Part shown: positions 32,835 through 41,921 of the stretch, one piece after another | Layout: each line of letters opens with the position of its first letter | Position numbering within the stretch: the first letter of the stretch is position 1 | Source of the DNA: Nocardiopsis dassonvillei subsp. dassonvillei DSM 43111 | GTDB taxonomy: Bacteria > Actinomycetota > Actinomycetes > Streptosporangiales > Streptosporangiaceae | Direction of reading: 5' to 3' | DNA length: 64,000 nt | Assembly: GCF_000092985.1 (NCBI RefSeq) | Contig: NC_014211.1 | Location: 434,001-498,000 of the forward strand | Notes under the pieces: generated by a model | The model's input: the letters and a program-made list of their open reading frames with translations, nothing else | The model's database searches: none | What the model was told of the DNA's origin: nothing | Program-made: the position numbers and the translations under genes

Positions 32835-33890
32835 TCACGGCCCCAGGGCGCGGAACACCTCCGGCCGGGTCAGCGCGTCGGTGTTGTCCGCGAACTGGTC
32901 GACCGAGCCCACCGGCGGCCGCGCGGCCAGTCCGGGGTCGGTGATCCCCGCCAGCAGGGCACGGGCGAACCGGGCCGCGTCCAGCACCGGCCAGGGGCGC
33001 TCGTGGAACGGTCGGGGCCGGGTGTCCAGGGCGGCGGCGAGGCCGGTCCGGTTCTGCCGGTCGGCCACCAGGGAGGACGCCTCGGCCAGGGCCGCGGCGT
33101 CCGCGTCCAGCGCCCGCTCCAGGAGCGGGGTCAGCTCCGCCGCCCCGGGCAGACGGGCGAAGGCGCTTCCCAGCCACTTGGAGTAGGGCGGGTAGCGGCG
33201 CTCCAGCAGCAGCGCCAGGCGCATGAGGTCGCGGACCACCCGGGCCGCGACCACCCGCGCGCCCAGGCGGTCGCCCACCTCCGCGCAGCGGCCGACGAAC
33301 GCCTCCTCCTGGGACACGCGCTGCCACTGGCAGGCCAGCACGTACCGCCACACGTCGTCCGGGTACCAGGCCAGGCGCTCCCTGGCCCGTGTGAGCGCGC
33401 CGACGCCGTCGTGGAAGACGGCTCCGCCCACCACCTCGGCCAGCCGCTGGGTGGGTGTGGCGAGCCAGTCGGCGGTCCCCGTCCCCTCCCCCGGGTCGAA
33501 GCCGAGTCGGCCCCGCAGCCATTCGCCGGATCCGCTGACCTCCACCCGGTGGCGGCCGCCGGGCGCGTCGGCGTCGGGCCGCCAGGTCTGGGGAGGGCCG
33601 CCGTTGGGGCCGAACCGGACCGGCCAGCCGCGCACCCGCTCGGGCAGGCCCTCGGCGAGCAGCGCCAGCGCGCGGTCGCGCTCATCGGGTTCGTCCACGA
33701 AGACCTGGAGCCGCGGGCCCCAGCCGTGGTCGGTGGAGCGCTCGGTGTCCAGTCCGAGGACCTCGGACCCGGCGCCGAGCAGCGCGGCGGCGTGCGCGAC
33801 CGGCCCGGGCCCGCGGGCGAGCAGGGGCGCGACCGCGTCCGTGTACAGGGCCCGGGACAGTTCCAGGCCGGGGAGGAAGACCGGGGTCAC
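32835..33890 (-). CDS. DUF4037-domain protein
   Basis: 351 residues. The N-terminus FLPGLELSRALYTDAVAPLLAR and LDTERSTDHGWGPRLQVFVDEPDERDRALALLAEGLPE match DUF4037, a nucleotidyltransferase-like family. STDHGWGPRLQVF resembles its core D-H-x-W motif. The C-terminal half is helical (WYPDDVWRYVLACQWQRVSQEEAFVGRCAEVGD). The start is taken as GTG 33890, because TAGGCT lies 7 nt upstream and the mRNA would be leaderless. An ATG at 33920 is the alternative. Function is unknown. Confidence 0.8.
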   Translation of the reverse strand: MTPVFLPGLELSRALYTDAVAPLLARGPGPVAHAAALLGAGSEVLGLDTERSTDHGWGPRLQVFVDEPDERDRALALLAEGLPERVRGWPVRFGPNGGPPQTWRPDADAPGGRHRVEVSGSGEWLRGRLGFDPGEGTGTADWLATPTQRLAEVVGGAVFHDGVGALTRARERLAWYPDDVWRYVLACQWQRVSQEEAFVGRCAEVGDRLGARVVAARVVRDLMRLALLLERRYPPYSKWLGSAFARLPGAAELTPLLERALDADAAALAEASSLVADRQNRTGLAAALDTRPRPFHERPWPVLDAARFARALLAGITDPGLAARPPVGSVDQFADNTDALTRPEVFRALGP

Positions 33891-34436
33891 GCCCGAGAGC
33901 CTAGGGTCCGACCTCCGCACGCGGCCACGCGTTTTCCGGCGCGGGGGCCCGCCGCCGCTGGACCGCGTCGGAGCGGGGGTAAGGGAAATCTATCCATCTG
34001 GTTAGAACCGCTCCAGGAGCGGGTCGAAGGGCCGATGGTCCACAACGTTTTACGACAGACCGGGGATCGCTACTGTAAGGTGTCTTTCCAGTTCGCGGCG
34101 CAAATGACCGAGGAAGTGTCGTCAGTACCAGTGCCGGAATGCGTTCGCCCGGTCGGGCCTTCGGCGCGGTGGTACGCGGTCCCCCAGCACAGCAGGGGTA
34201 TTGACGTGTAGTGACAGGGTCTTTACGGTCTACCGACAACAGGTGGAAGGAAATTCCGGGGACGCCCGGAATGGCCGGGACAACGACGTCCGGTGTCCGC
34301 GGGGGAAATATCCGAGCCCCCACGGACGCACTCCACTTCCTGGGCCGGAAACGGTCCGGGTCACCCCGCTACGAATCCCCCGCACCGCGCCGCGAGGCCG
34401 GACGGGATCGTGACCCGAAGAGAAGGGCCCCGTTCA
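33891..34436. other. 546-bp intergenic region upstream of the LPMO gene
   Basis: No gene. It contains a short palindrome CCGCTCC-A-GGAGCGG (34008-34022), a candidate promoter at 34201-34229 and a probable 200-nt leader to the LPMO start. It is slightly AT-richer than the flanking genes. Confidence 0.5.
34201..34229 (+). promoter_or_regulatory. Candidate sigma-70-type promoter for the LPMO gene
   Basis: TTGACG (34201-34206), 17-bp spacer, TACGGT (34224-34229). The predicted transcript would start near 34236, about 200 nt before the ATG. Confidence 0.45.
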
Positions 34437-34955
34437 ATGAAGACCCGCAGAAGGATCCGCTCCGCCTCAGCCGTCGCCGCGGCCACCGCTCTGATCTTCA
34501 CCCTCATGCCCGCCAGCGCGGCCAGCGCGCACGGCTACGTATCGGCGCCCATGAGCCGCCAGGCGCAGTGCGCCGCGGGCATGGTCGAGTGCGGCGGCAT
34601 CCAGTGGGAGCCGCAGAGCGTGGAGGGCCCCAAGGGCCTGATGAGCTGTTCCGGCGGCAACTCCCGGTTCTCCGAGCTCGACGACGACAACCACGGCTGG
34701 CACGTCACCCAGGTCGGCACCTCGGTGAACTTCACCTGGACCCTGACCGTCACGCACGCCACCGCCAACTGGGAGTACTTCATCGGCGGACACCGCGTCG
34801 CCAACTTCGACGACGGCGGGGCGCGGCCGAACTCGACCGTCCAGCACAACGTGGACCTGTCCGGCTACAACGGCCGCCACACGATCCTGGCCCGCTGGAA
34901 CGTCGCCGACACCGGCAACGCCTTCTACGCCTGCGTGGACGTGAACATCCGCTAG
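34437..34955 (+). CDS. AA10 lytic polysaccharide monooxygenase, secreted
   Basis: 172 residues. A signal peptide (KTRRRIRSASAVAAATALIFTLMPASAASA) is cut before His32, giving the mature N-terminus HGYVSAPMSRQAQCA. That His with H107 in TVTHATANWEYFIGG forms the copper histidine brace. FYACVDV near the end supplies the axial Phe/Tyr region, and cysteines at 45, 52, 71 and near 166 should form disulfides. It oxidatively cleaves chitin or cellulose. The family's usual single domain is present with no carbohydrate-binding module. AGAAGGG precedes the ATG, and a terminator follows at 35048. Confidence 0.92.
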   Translation: MKTRRRIRSASAVAAATALIFTLMPASAASAHGYVSAPMSRQAQCAAGMVECGGIQWEPQSVEGPKGLMSCSGGNSRFSELDDDNHGWHVTQVGTSVNFTWTLTVTHATANWEYFIGGHRVANFDDGGARPNSTVQHNVDLSGYNGRHTILARWNVADTGNAFYACVDVNIR

Positions 34956-35047
34956 CGACCCGACGCCTCCCCGGCCCGGCCCCCCGCACCCGGGCCGGGG
35001 TCGCGGCGTTCCCGGCCCGCAAGGCCCCCTGCCCGCCCCCGGGCACG

Positions 35048-35079
35048 ACGAAGGCCGGTCCCGTAGGACCGGCCTTCGT
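35048..35079 (+). terminator. Terminator after the LPMO gene
   Basis: The 14-bp stem ACGAAGGCCGGTCC (35048-35061) pairs perfectly with 35066-35079 around the loop CGTA. Confidence 0.75.
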
Positions 35080-35207
35080 GCTGGTCGGGGTGGGCCCTGC
35101 CCCACCTCCGGAACGGGGCACACCCGTAGTGCTCCGCCGCGGTCCGCGGCCGTAGGTTCGGGCGAGCCCGGATCACCGACGACCCGGCCGGAGACGAGGA
35201 GACCCGA

Positions 35208-36749
35208 GTGACCGCGTCCGACCCCTCTGCCCGACACCGTCCGCGCGGACCGCGACGGTGGGCGATCACGGCACTGACCGCCGTCCTCGTCACCGTCGGC
35301 GCGGCCGCCCTCGCTCCGCGCCCCTACGAGCTCGGCGCGGAATCCGACGGGGACACGGAGCTGGTCGAGCGCGTGCGCGGGGGGATCGCCGACACCACGG
35401 GGTACCACGGCCTGTCGGTCGCGCTGGTGGAGACGGACGGGGACGGGGGGCTCCGCGTGCGCACGGCGGGGCTGGGCAGCACCGGGGCCGACGGGGAACC
35501 GGTGGGGGAACACACCCGGTTCGGCTCCGCGTCGGTCGCCAAGGTGCTGCCCGGCATGCTGCTCGCCGACATGGTGGACCGCGGTGAACTCGCTCCGCAC
35601 GCCCGGGTCGGCGATCTCCTGGAAGACGTCGACTTCGCCGATCCCGTACTCGCCGGCGTCACGGTGGAGGAGCTGGCTACGCACACCGCGGGCCTCTCCA
35701 GGGAGGAGACCAGCCTGCTCCAGACGTTGTGGCAGTTCGCGGCCAAACGCCACCCGGATCCGCCCGGGTCGGTCGAGGAGTTCCTGCGGACCGTGGCGGA
35801 GGACGTGCGGGTCGATCCCGCGATGCGAGGCGGCAACCACTACTCCAACACCGGGATCGACCTGCTCGGGCACGCCCTGGCGGCGCACGCCGGGACCAGT
35901 TACGCCCAGCTCGTCCAAGAACGGATCCTCGACCCGTTGGGGATGGAGGACAGCGCGATCCGGACCACCGGTGACGGTGCCCCCTTCCAGGTGCACAACG
36001 CCGATCTCGGGCGCCCCCTCGTTCCGGAGGGCTCGGAGGCCTCCGGCCCGTCGGGAGGGCTGGTCACGACCGCGGGCGACCTCGGCCTGCTCCTGGCGTC
36101 GGTGATGGAGGGCACCGCCCCGGGGGCCGCGGCCGTGCGTCCCGTGGCGCCGGGGGACGTCGAGCGCCGCGAACAGGGCCTCGGCTGGTACGTGGAGACG
36201 CTGGGAGGGGTGCCGATCACCGGCCACGGCGGCAACGCCACGACCAACGGCCACACGGCGTGGATCGGTTACACCGGTGACCGGGGAGCCGTGGTCCTGT
36301 CCAACACGCACCGGTTCAGCGAGGACATCGGCATCCGCCTGCTCGGTGTCGACGAACCGAGCCCCGACAACGCGGCGGGCGAGAGGATCTACGCGACCGC
36401 GACGGTCCTGCTCGCTCTCACCCCCGGTCTCCTCGCCCTGGGGTTCGCCTCACGGCGGCGCCCCGGCCGCTGGTGGCGCCGTCCCACCGACCGCCTGGGG
36501 CTGGTGTCCCACTGGGCCGGCGGCGCCACGGCGCTCACGTACGCGTTCCTCGCCGGGTTCTGGCATCTGGTGACCCCGTGGGCGTGGGTCGCGGGTCTGC
36601 TCCTCCTGGCCGCCGCCGTCCTGGTGGGGGCGTACCGGTGGCCGCGACTCCCGACCGCGAGGGGCGCCCGGCCGTGGGTGCGGTGGTCGCTGACGGCTCC
36701 CGTCGCCGCGGGGAGCGCGGTCATCCTCGTCCTGCTGGCCTCGGTCTAG
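35208..36749 (+). CDS. Class C beta-lactamase-like serine hydrolase with membrane tail
   Basis: 513 residues. An N-terminal membrane segment (RWAITALTAVLVTVGAAAL) is followed by a beta-lactamase/PBP4*-type domain: GSASVAKVLPGMLLAD with the SxxK pair (SVAK near 107-110), HYSNTGIDLLGHAL (YxN near 211), and GHGGNATTNG (KTG-equivalent HGG near 344). The last 120 residues hold four hydrophobic helices. The family includes D-aminopeptidases, esterases and peptidoglycan hydrolases. The substrate is unknown. It is membrane-bound with the catalytic domain outside. The gene probably uses a promoter with TAGGTT near 35153. Confidence 0.85.
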   Translation: MTASDPSARHRPRGPRRWAITALTAVLVTVGAAALAPRPYELGAESDGDTELVERVRGGIADTTGYHGLSVALVETDGDGGLRVRTAGLGSTGADGEPVGEHTRFGSASVAKVLPGMLLADMVDRGELAPHARVGDLLEDVDFADPVLAGVTVEELATHTAGLSREETSLLQTLWQFAAKRHPDPPGSVEEFLRTVAEDVRVDPAMRGGNHYSNTGIDLLGHALAAHAGTSYAQLVQERILDPLGMEDSAIRTTGDGAPFQVHNADLGRPLVPEGSEASGPSGGLVTTAGDLGLLLASVMEGTAPGAAAVRPVAPGDVERREQGLGWYVETLGGVPITGHGGNATTNGHTAWIGYTGDRGAVVLSNTHRFSEDIGIRLLGVDEPSPDNAAGERIYATATVLLALTPGLLALGFASRRRPGRWWRRPTDRLGLVSHWAGGATALTYAFLAGFWHLVTPWAWVAGLLLLAAAVLVGAYRWPRLPTARGARPWVRWSLTAPVAAGSAVILVLLASV

Positions 36750-36941
36750 CGGAGGCGGGGCGGCGGTCGGTCCGGTCGGGTCGGGGCCACGGGGACCGCA
36801 GGAACGAAGGCGCCCAGCGCGTGAACCCGGGCTCCCGCTTCTGACGCAACGGTGACGCACGGAAGCCGACAGGCCGAGGGTTCCGGCCCTGTGCGCTGGG
36901 GAGCGGACCGTAGGGGGGAGCACTGGACCCGGGAAAACGAA

Positions 36942-36973
36942 GAACGGGTGCCCACCTGTGTGGACACCCGTTC
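36942..36973 (-). terminator. Terminator after tRNA-Pro
   Basis: The 9-bp arms GAACGGGTG (36942-36950) and 36965-36973 lie just 3' of the minus-strand tRNA-Pro. On that strand they are followed by TTCGTTTT, a proper U-rich tail. Confidence 0.75.
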
Positions 36974-36978
36974 CTTTG

Positions 36979-37052
36979 TCGGGGTGGCGGGATTTGAACC
37001 CACGACCTCTTCGTCCCGAACGAAGCGCGCTGCCAAGCTGCGCTACACCCCG
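36979..37052 (-). tRNA. tRNA-Pro(CGG)
   Basis: On the minus strand, acceptor CGGGGTG pairs with CACCCCG and the discriminator is A. The anticodon stem CTTCG/CGAAG encloses loop TTCGGGA, giving anticodon CGG (proline). The T-loop GTTCAAATC is present. It is 74 nt, without encoded CCA. Confidence 0.95.
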
Positions 37053-37125
37053 AAGCAACGTCCACAAGTCTAGCGGACGCCCGGGAGTGCTCGCGCACGG
37101 TTTCCGATCGGAGCGCCGAGGGGGG

Positions 37126-38046
37126 TCAGGAGGAGGCCACGAGGTCCAGCAGGGAGGCCTCCGGGCGGCAGCAGAACCGCACCGGGGCGTACGGGGAGGT
37201 GCCTAGGCCGCCGGACACGTGCAGCCACGCGTCCCCGTACTCGTGCAGACCCCAGGCCCGCCTGCGGTCGATCCCGCAGTTGGTGACCAGGGTCCCGTAG
37301 AACGGCAGGCACAGCTGGCCGCCGTGCGTGTGCCCGGCCAGGAGAAGCTGGTAGCCGTCGGCCGCGAACCGGTCCAGGTTGGACGGCTCCGGCGAGTGCA
37401 GCACGCCCAGACGCAGGTCCGCCGACGGGTCGGCCGGTCCGGCGACCTCCTCGTACCTGTCCAGCTTGATGTGCGAGTCGTGCACCCCGGCCAGGGCGAC
37501 GTCGAGTCCGCCCGCCTTCAGCCCGCCCCTGCGGTTGTTCAGGTCCAGCCACCCGGACGCGGACATGGCCTCGCCCAGCTCGCGCCAGGGCAGGTCCGGG
37601 GTCCGGCGCTTGTTGTAGTCGTTCTTGCTGGTCCGCCACAGGTAGCGGGCCGGGTTCTTCGGCTGCGGCGAGAACAGGTCGTTGGACCCGTACACGAACG
37701 CGCCCGGCCGGTCCAGCAGGGGCCCCAGGGCCTTCGTGAACGGTCCCACCGCGTCCGGGTGCGCCAGCGAGTCGCCCGTGTTGACCACGAGGTCCGGCTC
37801 GTGGGCCTCCAGCCCCCGGATCCACTCGATGAGCATCTTCCGGTCGGGTGTCAGGTGCGCGTCGGACAGGTGCAGGATCCGCAGCCGCGGGCTGCCCGGG
37901 GGCAGCAGGGGCAGCTCGTAGCGGCGCAGCCGGAACCAGTTGCGCTCGATGACCGAGGCGTAGACCAGTCCCGCCGCTCCGACGGCGCCCGTGATCGCGG
38001 CCGCGCGCCCCACCCGGCGCAGGATTCGTCTGTTGTCGGCGCCCAT
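37126..38046 (-). CDS. Membrane-anchored metallophosphoesterase
   Basis: 306 residues. One N-terminal hydrophobic segment (AAAITGAVGAAGLVYASVI) precedes a calcineurin-like phosphoesterase: ILHLSDAHLTPDRK (D-x-H), LVVNTGDSLAH (GD), VYGSNDLF (GND in place of GNHD), and LLLAGHTHGGQLCLP (GHxH). It belongs to the YkuE/YaeI-like group. The third motif reads GSND, lacking His, as in many actinobacterial members. The likely substrate is an undecaprenyl or other phosphoester, uncertain. ATG 38046. Confidence 0.9.
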   Translation of the reverse strand: MGADNRRILRRVGRAAAITGAVGAAGLVYASVIERNWFRLRRYELPLLPPGSPRLRILHLSDAHLTPDRKMLIEWIRGLEAHEPDLVVNTGDSLAHPDAVGPFTKALGPLLDRPGAFVYGSNDLFSPQPKNPARYLWRTSKNDYNKRRTPDLPWRELGEAMSASGWLDLNNRRGGLKAGGLDVALAGVHDSHIKLDRYEEVAGPADPSADLRLGVLHSPEPSNLDRFAADGYQLLLAGHTHGGQLCLPFYGTLVTNCGIDRRRAWGLHEYGDAWLHVSGGLGTSPYAPVRFCCRPEASLLDLVASS

Positions 38047-38205
38047 CGCCCTCCTTCGTCGTCACAGAGATCGTCGCAGATCCACGGAGCACGCGTGTGC
38101 GAATCCCCCGTCGCGGGCCGCCGGGCCGGTGTGAGCCGCGTCCGCGCGGCGTCCGCGCGCGCAAACCGTTGGTGACCCCGCGGCGCCCCGCCGTAGGATC
38201 GGCTC

Positions 38206-38661
38206 ATGTCCGAACTCAAAGCCCGTCTCAAGAACGACCTGACCACCGCCATCAAGGCGCGCGACAAGGTGCGTACCGGCACCCTGCGCATGGTCCTGGC
38301 CGCCATCTCCACCGAGGAGGCCGCCGGCAGCACCTCGCGTTCCCTCGGAGACGACGAGATCACCCGTCTGCTCACCCGGGAGGCCAAGAAGCGCCGCGAG
38401 GCCGCCGAGGCGTTCGACAAGGGCGACCGGCCCGAGCAGGCCGCGGCCGAGCGGGCCGAGAGCGAGGTCATCTCCGACTACCTGCCCAAGCAGCTCACCG
38501 ACGAGGAGCTGTCGTCGCTGGTGGCCGAGGCCGTCACCGAGACCGGAGCCGAGGGCCCCCGCGCCATGGGCCAGGTCATGAAGGTCGTCAACCCCAAGAT
38601 CGCCGGCCGGGCCGAGGGCGCCCGCGTGGCCGCCGAGGTCAAGCGCCAGCTCGCCGGATGA
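38206..38661 (+). CDS. GatB/YqeY-domain protein
   Basis: 151 residues, the stand-alone YqeY family: LKARLKNDLTTAIKARDKVRTGTLRMVLAAI, EEVISDYLPKQL-like segment ESEVISDYLPKQLTDEEL, and GPRAMGQVMKVVNPKIAGRAEGARVAAEVKRQL (tRNA-binding-like C-terminus). It resembles the C-terminal tail of GatB, but its cellular role is unsettled. TAGGAT at 38194 lies 6 nt before the ATG, so it is probably leaderless. Confidence 0.9.
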   Translation: MSELKARLKNDLTTAIKARDKVRTGTLRMVLAAISTEEAAGSTSRSLGDDEITRLLTREAKKRREAAEAFDKGDRPEQAAAERAESEVISDYLPKQLTDEELSSLVAEAVTETGAEGPRAMGQVMKVVNPKIAGRAEGARVAAEVKRQLAG

Positions 38662-38729
38662 CCTGACCCGGCCAGACCGGGCCCGGCCTGGTCCGACTGT
38701 GCGCCACCCGCAAACGGCGGGGAACGCGA

Positions 38730-38759
38730 AGGGGCGGCGGTGTACGCACCGCCGCCCCT
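38730..38759. terminator. Bidirectional terminator yqeY/PBP
   Basis: The 13-bp arms AGGGGCGGCGGTG (38730-38742) and 38747-38759 around TACG lie between two convergent genes. Confidence 0.8.
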
Positions 38760-38774
38760 CTCACGTGCCGGGCC

Positions 38775-41159
38775 TCAGTCGTCCTCCCGGCCGGGGGAGT
38801 TCGACGCGGGCGCGACCGGGAACCAGTCCTCGTCGTCCTCCGGCCCGCTGGCGGTCCCGCCGCCGCTGCTGAGGAACACGTTGACCGTGGCCCCCTCCGG
38901 CAGCCGCGTCCCCGGGTCCGGGTTGACCGCGGCCACAGTGCCCTCGGGCTCGGGGGAGCGGACCCGGGTCGCGGACACGTTCGCCGTGTAGCCCGCGGCC
39001 TCCAGGACGCTCACCGCCTCCTGCTCGGACCGGCCGATCACGTCCGGCACGCCGCCGTCGTCGCTGGCCGGGCTGGCCTCCTCCTCCGTGCGCGGAGCCG
39101 ACGTGGAGCCGAACTGCGACGGCGGCGACGGCAGCTGCTCGACGTCCAGGCCCTCGTGGGCGCCGCGCATGGTCTCCTGCCAGATCGGGCCCGGGATCGT
39201 CGCCCCGTACACCACCCCGTAGTACCGGTCGCCGATGGTGACGTTGCGCAGCGGGTACTGCTGCGGGCCGCGCGGGTCGCCGACGAAGACCGCACCGGCC
39301 ATCTGCGGGGTGAACCCGGCGAACCAGGCCGCGGCCGAGCCGTCGGTGGTACCGGTCTTGCCCGCCGCCGGACGGCCGATGCCCAGGGAGGCCGCGGTGC
39401 CGCCGTTGAAGGGCTGCTCCAGCAGGTAGCTGACCCCGTCGGCCACCTCCTCGTCGATCACCCGCTCGCACTCGGGCTCGATCTCGATCGTCTCGTGCGC
39501 GTGCTGGTCGATGATCTTGGTGATGGCCTGCGGCTCGCACAGGATCCCGCCCGAGGCGAAGACCGAGTAGGCGTTGGCCACCCGCAGCGGGGAGACCTCC
39601 TCGCTGCCCAGCGTGAAGCTGCTGTTGGCCAGCGAGCGCTCGTTCTCGGTGAACAGCGTGCCGTCCGCGCGCCGCAGCCCCAGGTTCTCGGCCATCTCCA
39701 TCACGTCGCAGAAGCCCACCCGCGCCTGGAGCTGGGCGAAGTAGGTGTTGGACGAGGCCCTCGTCCCGGTCATCATGTTGTGCGTGGTGTTGGAGTTGGT
39801 GTCGCCGGAGTTGCTGGGGGACCAGGGACTCAGGGTCCCGCCGTTACAGCTGCGCTGCCCGGAGACGGTCACGCTGGCCGGTGAGTTGAACGAGGTGCCG
39901 AACGGCATCCCCTCGGCCAGCGCCGCCGCCAGCGTGAACGCCTTGAACGTGGAACCCGCCTGGAAGCCGCTGCTGCCGCCCCGGTCCGCGTCGGTGGCGA
40001 AGTTGATGGAGGTCTCGCCGAGCTTGCTCTCGTCGGGCCCGTAGTTGCGGCTCTGCACCATGCCCAGGATGTGGCCGGTGCCCGGCTGGATGACCACCTC
40101 GGCGGCCACCTTGCGGGACTCGTTCTCGCGCGGGACCCACTCGTCCACGGCCTCCTGCGCCGACACCTGGGTCTGCGGGTCGAGCGTGGTGTGGATCTGG
40201 AGTCCGGCGGTGCGCAGCCAGCGCGCCCGCTCGGTCTCGTTCTGGCCGAAGCGCTCGTCCTTCTCGATCTCCTGGACCACGTAGTCGCAGAAGAACGGCT
40301 GGTCGCTGGGCACGCAGCCGTTGGGCGGGGTGGAGATCTCCACCTCCATCGGGACCTGCTTGGCCTCCTCGGCCTCCGCCTCGGTGATCGCGCCGGTGGC
40401 CACCATGCGGTCGAGCACGACGTTGCGGCGGTCGGTGGTCTGCTCGGGGAAGAAGCGGGGATTGTAGAGGTAGGGGTAGCGCACCAGGCCCGCGATGGTG
40501 GCGGCCTGGTGCAGCTCCAGGTCGCTGGCGGGCACCTGGAAGAAGTGCTGCGCGGCGGACTCGACCCCGTAGGCGCCGTCGCTGAAGTAGGCGATGTTGA
40601 GGTAGCCCTCGAGGATCTCGTCCTTGGTCATCCGCTGTTCCAGGGCGACGGCGTAGCGCAGCTCCCGGATCTTGCGGGCGATCGTCGTCTCGGAGGCCTC
40701 CTCCAGCTCCTCCTGGGTGGTGGCCGCCTCGATCTGGACGTTCTTGACGTACTGCTGGGTGATGGAGGACGCGCCCTGGGTGTCGCCGCTGAGCGTGCGG
40801 AGCGCGGCGCGCAGCGTGCCCGACACGTCCATGCCGCCGTGCTCGTAGAAGTGGGCGTCCTCGATGGCGAGGATGGCGTCGATCATGACCGGCGAGACGT
40901 CCTCGATCTCGACGAGCTCGCGGTTCTGGTCGAAGATCTCCGCGATGACGCCGCCCTCGCTGTCATAGATCGTCGATCTCTGAGGAGGCGGCGGAGTCTC
41001 CAGATTGCTGGGCATCTCCAGGAAGCCGCTGGCCACGTTGCGCGCCGTGATGCCCAGTCCCCCGACGGCGGGGAGCGCGAGAGCGGCGACGAGGAGTCCA
41101 GCGACGACGCCGACGCCGACCAGTTGGCTGATTCTTTGAAGCAATGTCCCCTGACCCAC
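38775..41159 (-). CDS. Class A penicillin-binding protein with PASTA domain
   Basis: 794 residues. A transmembrane helix (LVGVGVVAGLLVAALALPAV) precedes a GT51 glycosyltransferase (AILAIEDAHFYEHGGM with catalytic Glu near 100; SSITQQYVKNV). The transpeptidase has GSTFKAFTL (Ser near 403), ASSNTYF (SxN) and KTGTTDGSAAAWF (near 600). One PASTA domain (VPDVIGRSEQEAVSVLEAAGY) follows, then a Ser/Gly/acidic tail. It polymerises and cross-links peptidoglycan. The start is taken as GTG 41159. It is divergent from wblA, an arrangement I recall for Streptomyces SCO3579/SCO3580. Confidence 0.93.
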   Translation of the reverse strand: MGQGTLLQRISQLVGVGVVAGLLVAALALPAVGGLGITARNVASGFLEMPSNLETPPPPQRSTIYDSEGGVIAEIFDQNRELVEIEDVSPVMIDAILAIEDAHFYEHGGMDVSGTLRAALRTLSGDTQGASSITQQYVKNVQIEAATTQEELEEASETTIARKIRELRYAVALEQRMTKDEILEGYLNIAYFSDGAYGVESAAQHFFQVPASDLELHQAATIAGLVRYPYLYNPRFFPEQTTDRRNVVLDRMVATGAITEAEAEEAKQVPMEVEISTPPNGCVPSDQPFFCDYVVQEIEKDERFGQNETERARWLRTAGLQIHTTLDPQTQVSAQEAVDEWVPRENESRKVAAEVVIQPGTGHILGMVQSRNYGPDESKLGETSINFATDADRGGSSGFQAGSTFKAFTLAAALAEGMPFGTSFNSPASVTVSGQRSCNGGTLSPWSPSNSGDTNSNTTHNMMTGTRASSNTYFAQLQARVGFCDVMEMAENLGLRRADGTLFTENERSLANSSFTLGSEEVSPLRVANAYSVFASGGILCEPQAITKIIDQHAHETIEIEPECERVIDEEVADGVSYLLEQPFNGGTAASLGIGRPAAGKTGTTDGSAAAWFAGFTPQMAGAVFVGDPRGPQQYPLRNVTIGDRYYGVVYGATIPGPIWQETMRGAHEGLDVEQLPSPPSQFGSTSAPRTEEEASPASDDGGVPDVIGRSEQEAVSVLEAAGYTANVSATRVRSPEPEGTVAAVNPDPGTRLPEGATVNVFLSSGGGTASGPEDDEDWFPVAPASNSPGREDD

Positions 41160-41583
41160 CCCATCAGACTAGGTGACCACGTACGTGCGAAGTGGTCCGA
41201 TGTGGAACGGATAGTGCGCGAACGCGCGGAAATGACCCGCGTACCGCGGGCTGTGCCCCCATGCCATCTTTTCATGCCTATCGCCGGCCGGGCACTGACC
41301 GGTTCGGCGGCGCGGCACGCCCACCCCGTCCGATGCGGAGAGCCACCGGGCCCCCACGCAATGGCCCGAGCGGGCCATATTGGTGAGACGTGAGGGGGGT
41401 CCATCAGGTTCTGTTGGCGCGGCGAACGAATCCGTAACTTCTAGGCAACAGGGGTGGGCGTCGACCACCGCACCCCACGCGGCAGCGGGAGCCCACGGTG
41501 TTCCCCTCCGGCCGGGGCACGCGCGTGCCCCGGACACCGGATCCGCTGGCGCGGGGACCGGGTGCGCACAGGGGAGTAGAGGC
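41160..41583. promoter_or_regulatory. PBP-wblA divergent control region
   Basis: 424 bp without a gene. It contains the near-perfect palindrome ATGGCCCG-AG-CGGGCCAT (41361-41378) and promoter-like TAACTT near 41431. The wblA leader would be about 140 nt. Confidence 0.45.
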
Positions 41584-41907
41584 ATGTGGACCGACCAGTG
41601 GACGACCAGGGCGCTGTGCCGGCGGGTGGACCCCGACGCGCTGTTCGTCCAGGGCGCGGCGCAGCACCGCGCCAAACTCATCTGCCAGGAGTGCCCGGTA
41701 CGCACCGACTGCCTGACCGACGCCCTCGACAACCGGGTCGAGTTCGGCGTCTGGGGCGGCATGACCGAACGCGAGCGCCGCGCCCTGCTGCGCAAGCACC
41801 CCGGCGTCACCAGCTGGGGGCCGCTCCTGGAGGAGGCCCGCAGGGAGGGTGGCGTCGACCTCGCCAGCTACGCGGCCGAGCACGCCGAGCGCACCTCTGC
41901 GGCCTGA
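41584..41907 (+). CDS. wblA: WhiB-family regulator, WblA (WhiB4-like)
   Basis: 107 residues. The four [4Fe-4S] cysteines are C12, C34, C37 and C43. The GVWGG turn (55-59) and TERERRALLRKHP basic tail follow. The sequence WTDQWTTRALCRRVDPDALFVQGAAQHRAKLIC matches WblA. In Streptomyces this protein represses antibiotic production and affects sporulation, and the mycobacterial homologue senses redox state. These roles come from family knowledge. GGGGAG lies 7 nt before the ATG. The context (PBP one side, two ArsA ATPases the other) supports orthology. Confidence 0.93.
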   Translation: MWTDQWTTRALCRRVDPDALFVQGAAQHRAKLICQECPVRTDCLTDALDNRVEFGVWGGMTERERRALLRKHPGVTSWGPLLEEARREGGVDLASYAAEHAERTSAA

Positions 41908-41921
41908 GCGCTGACAGCGCC

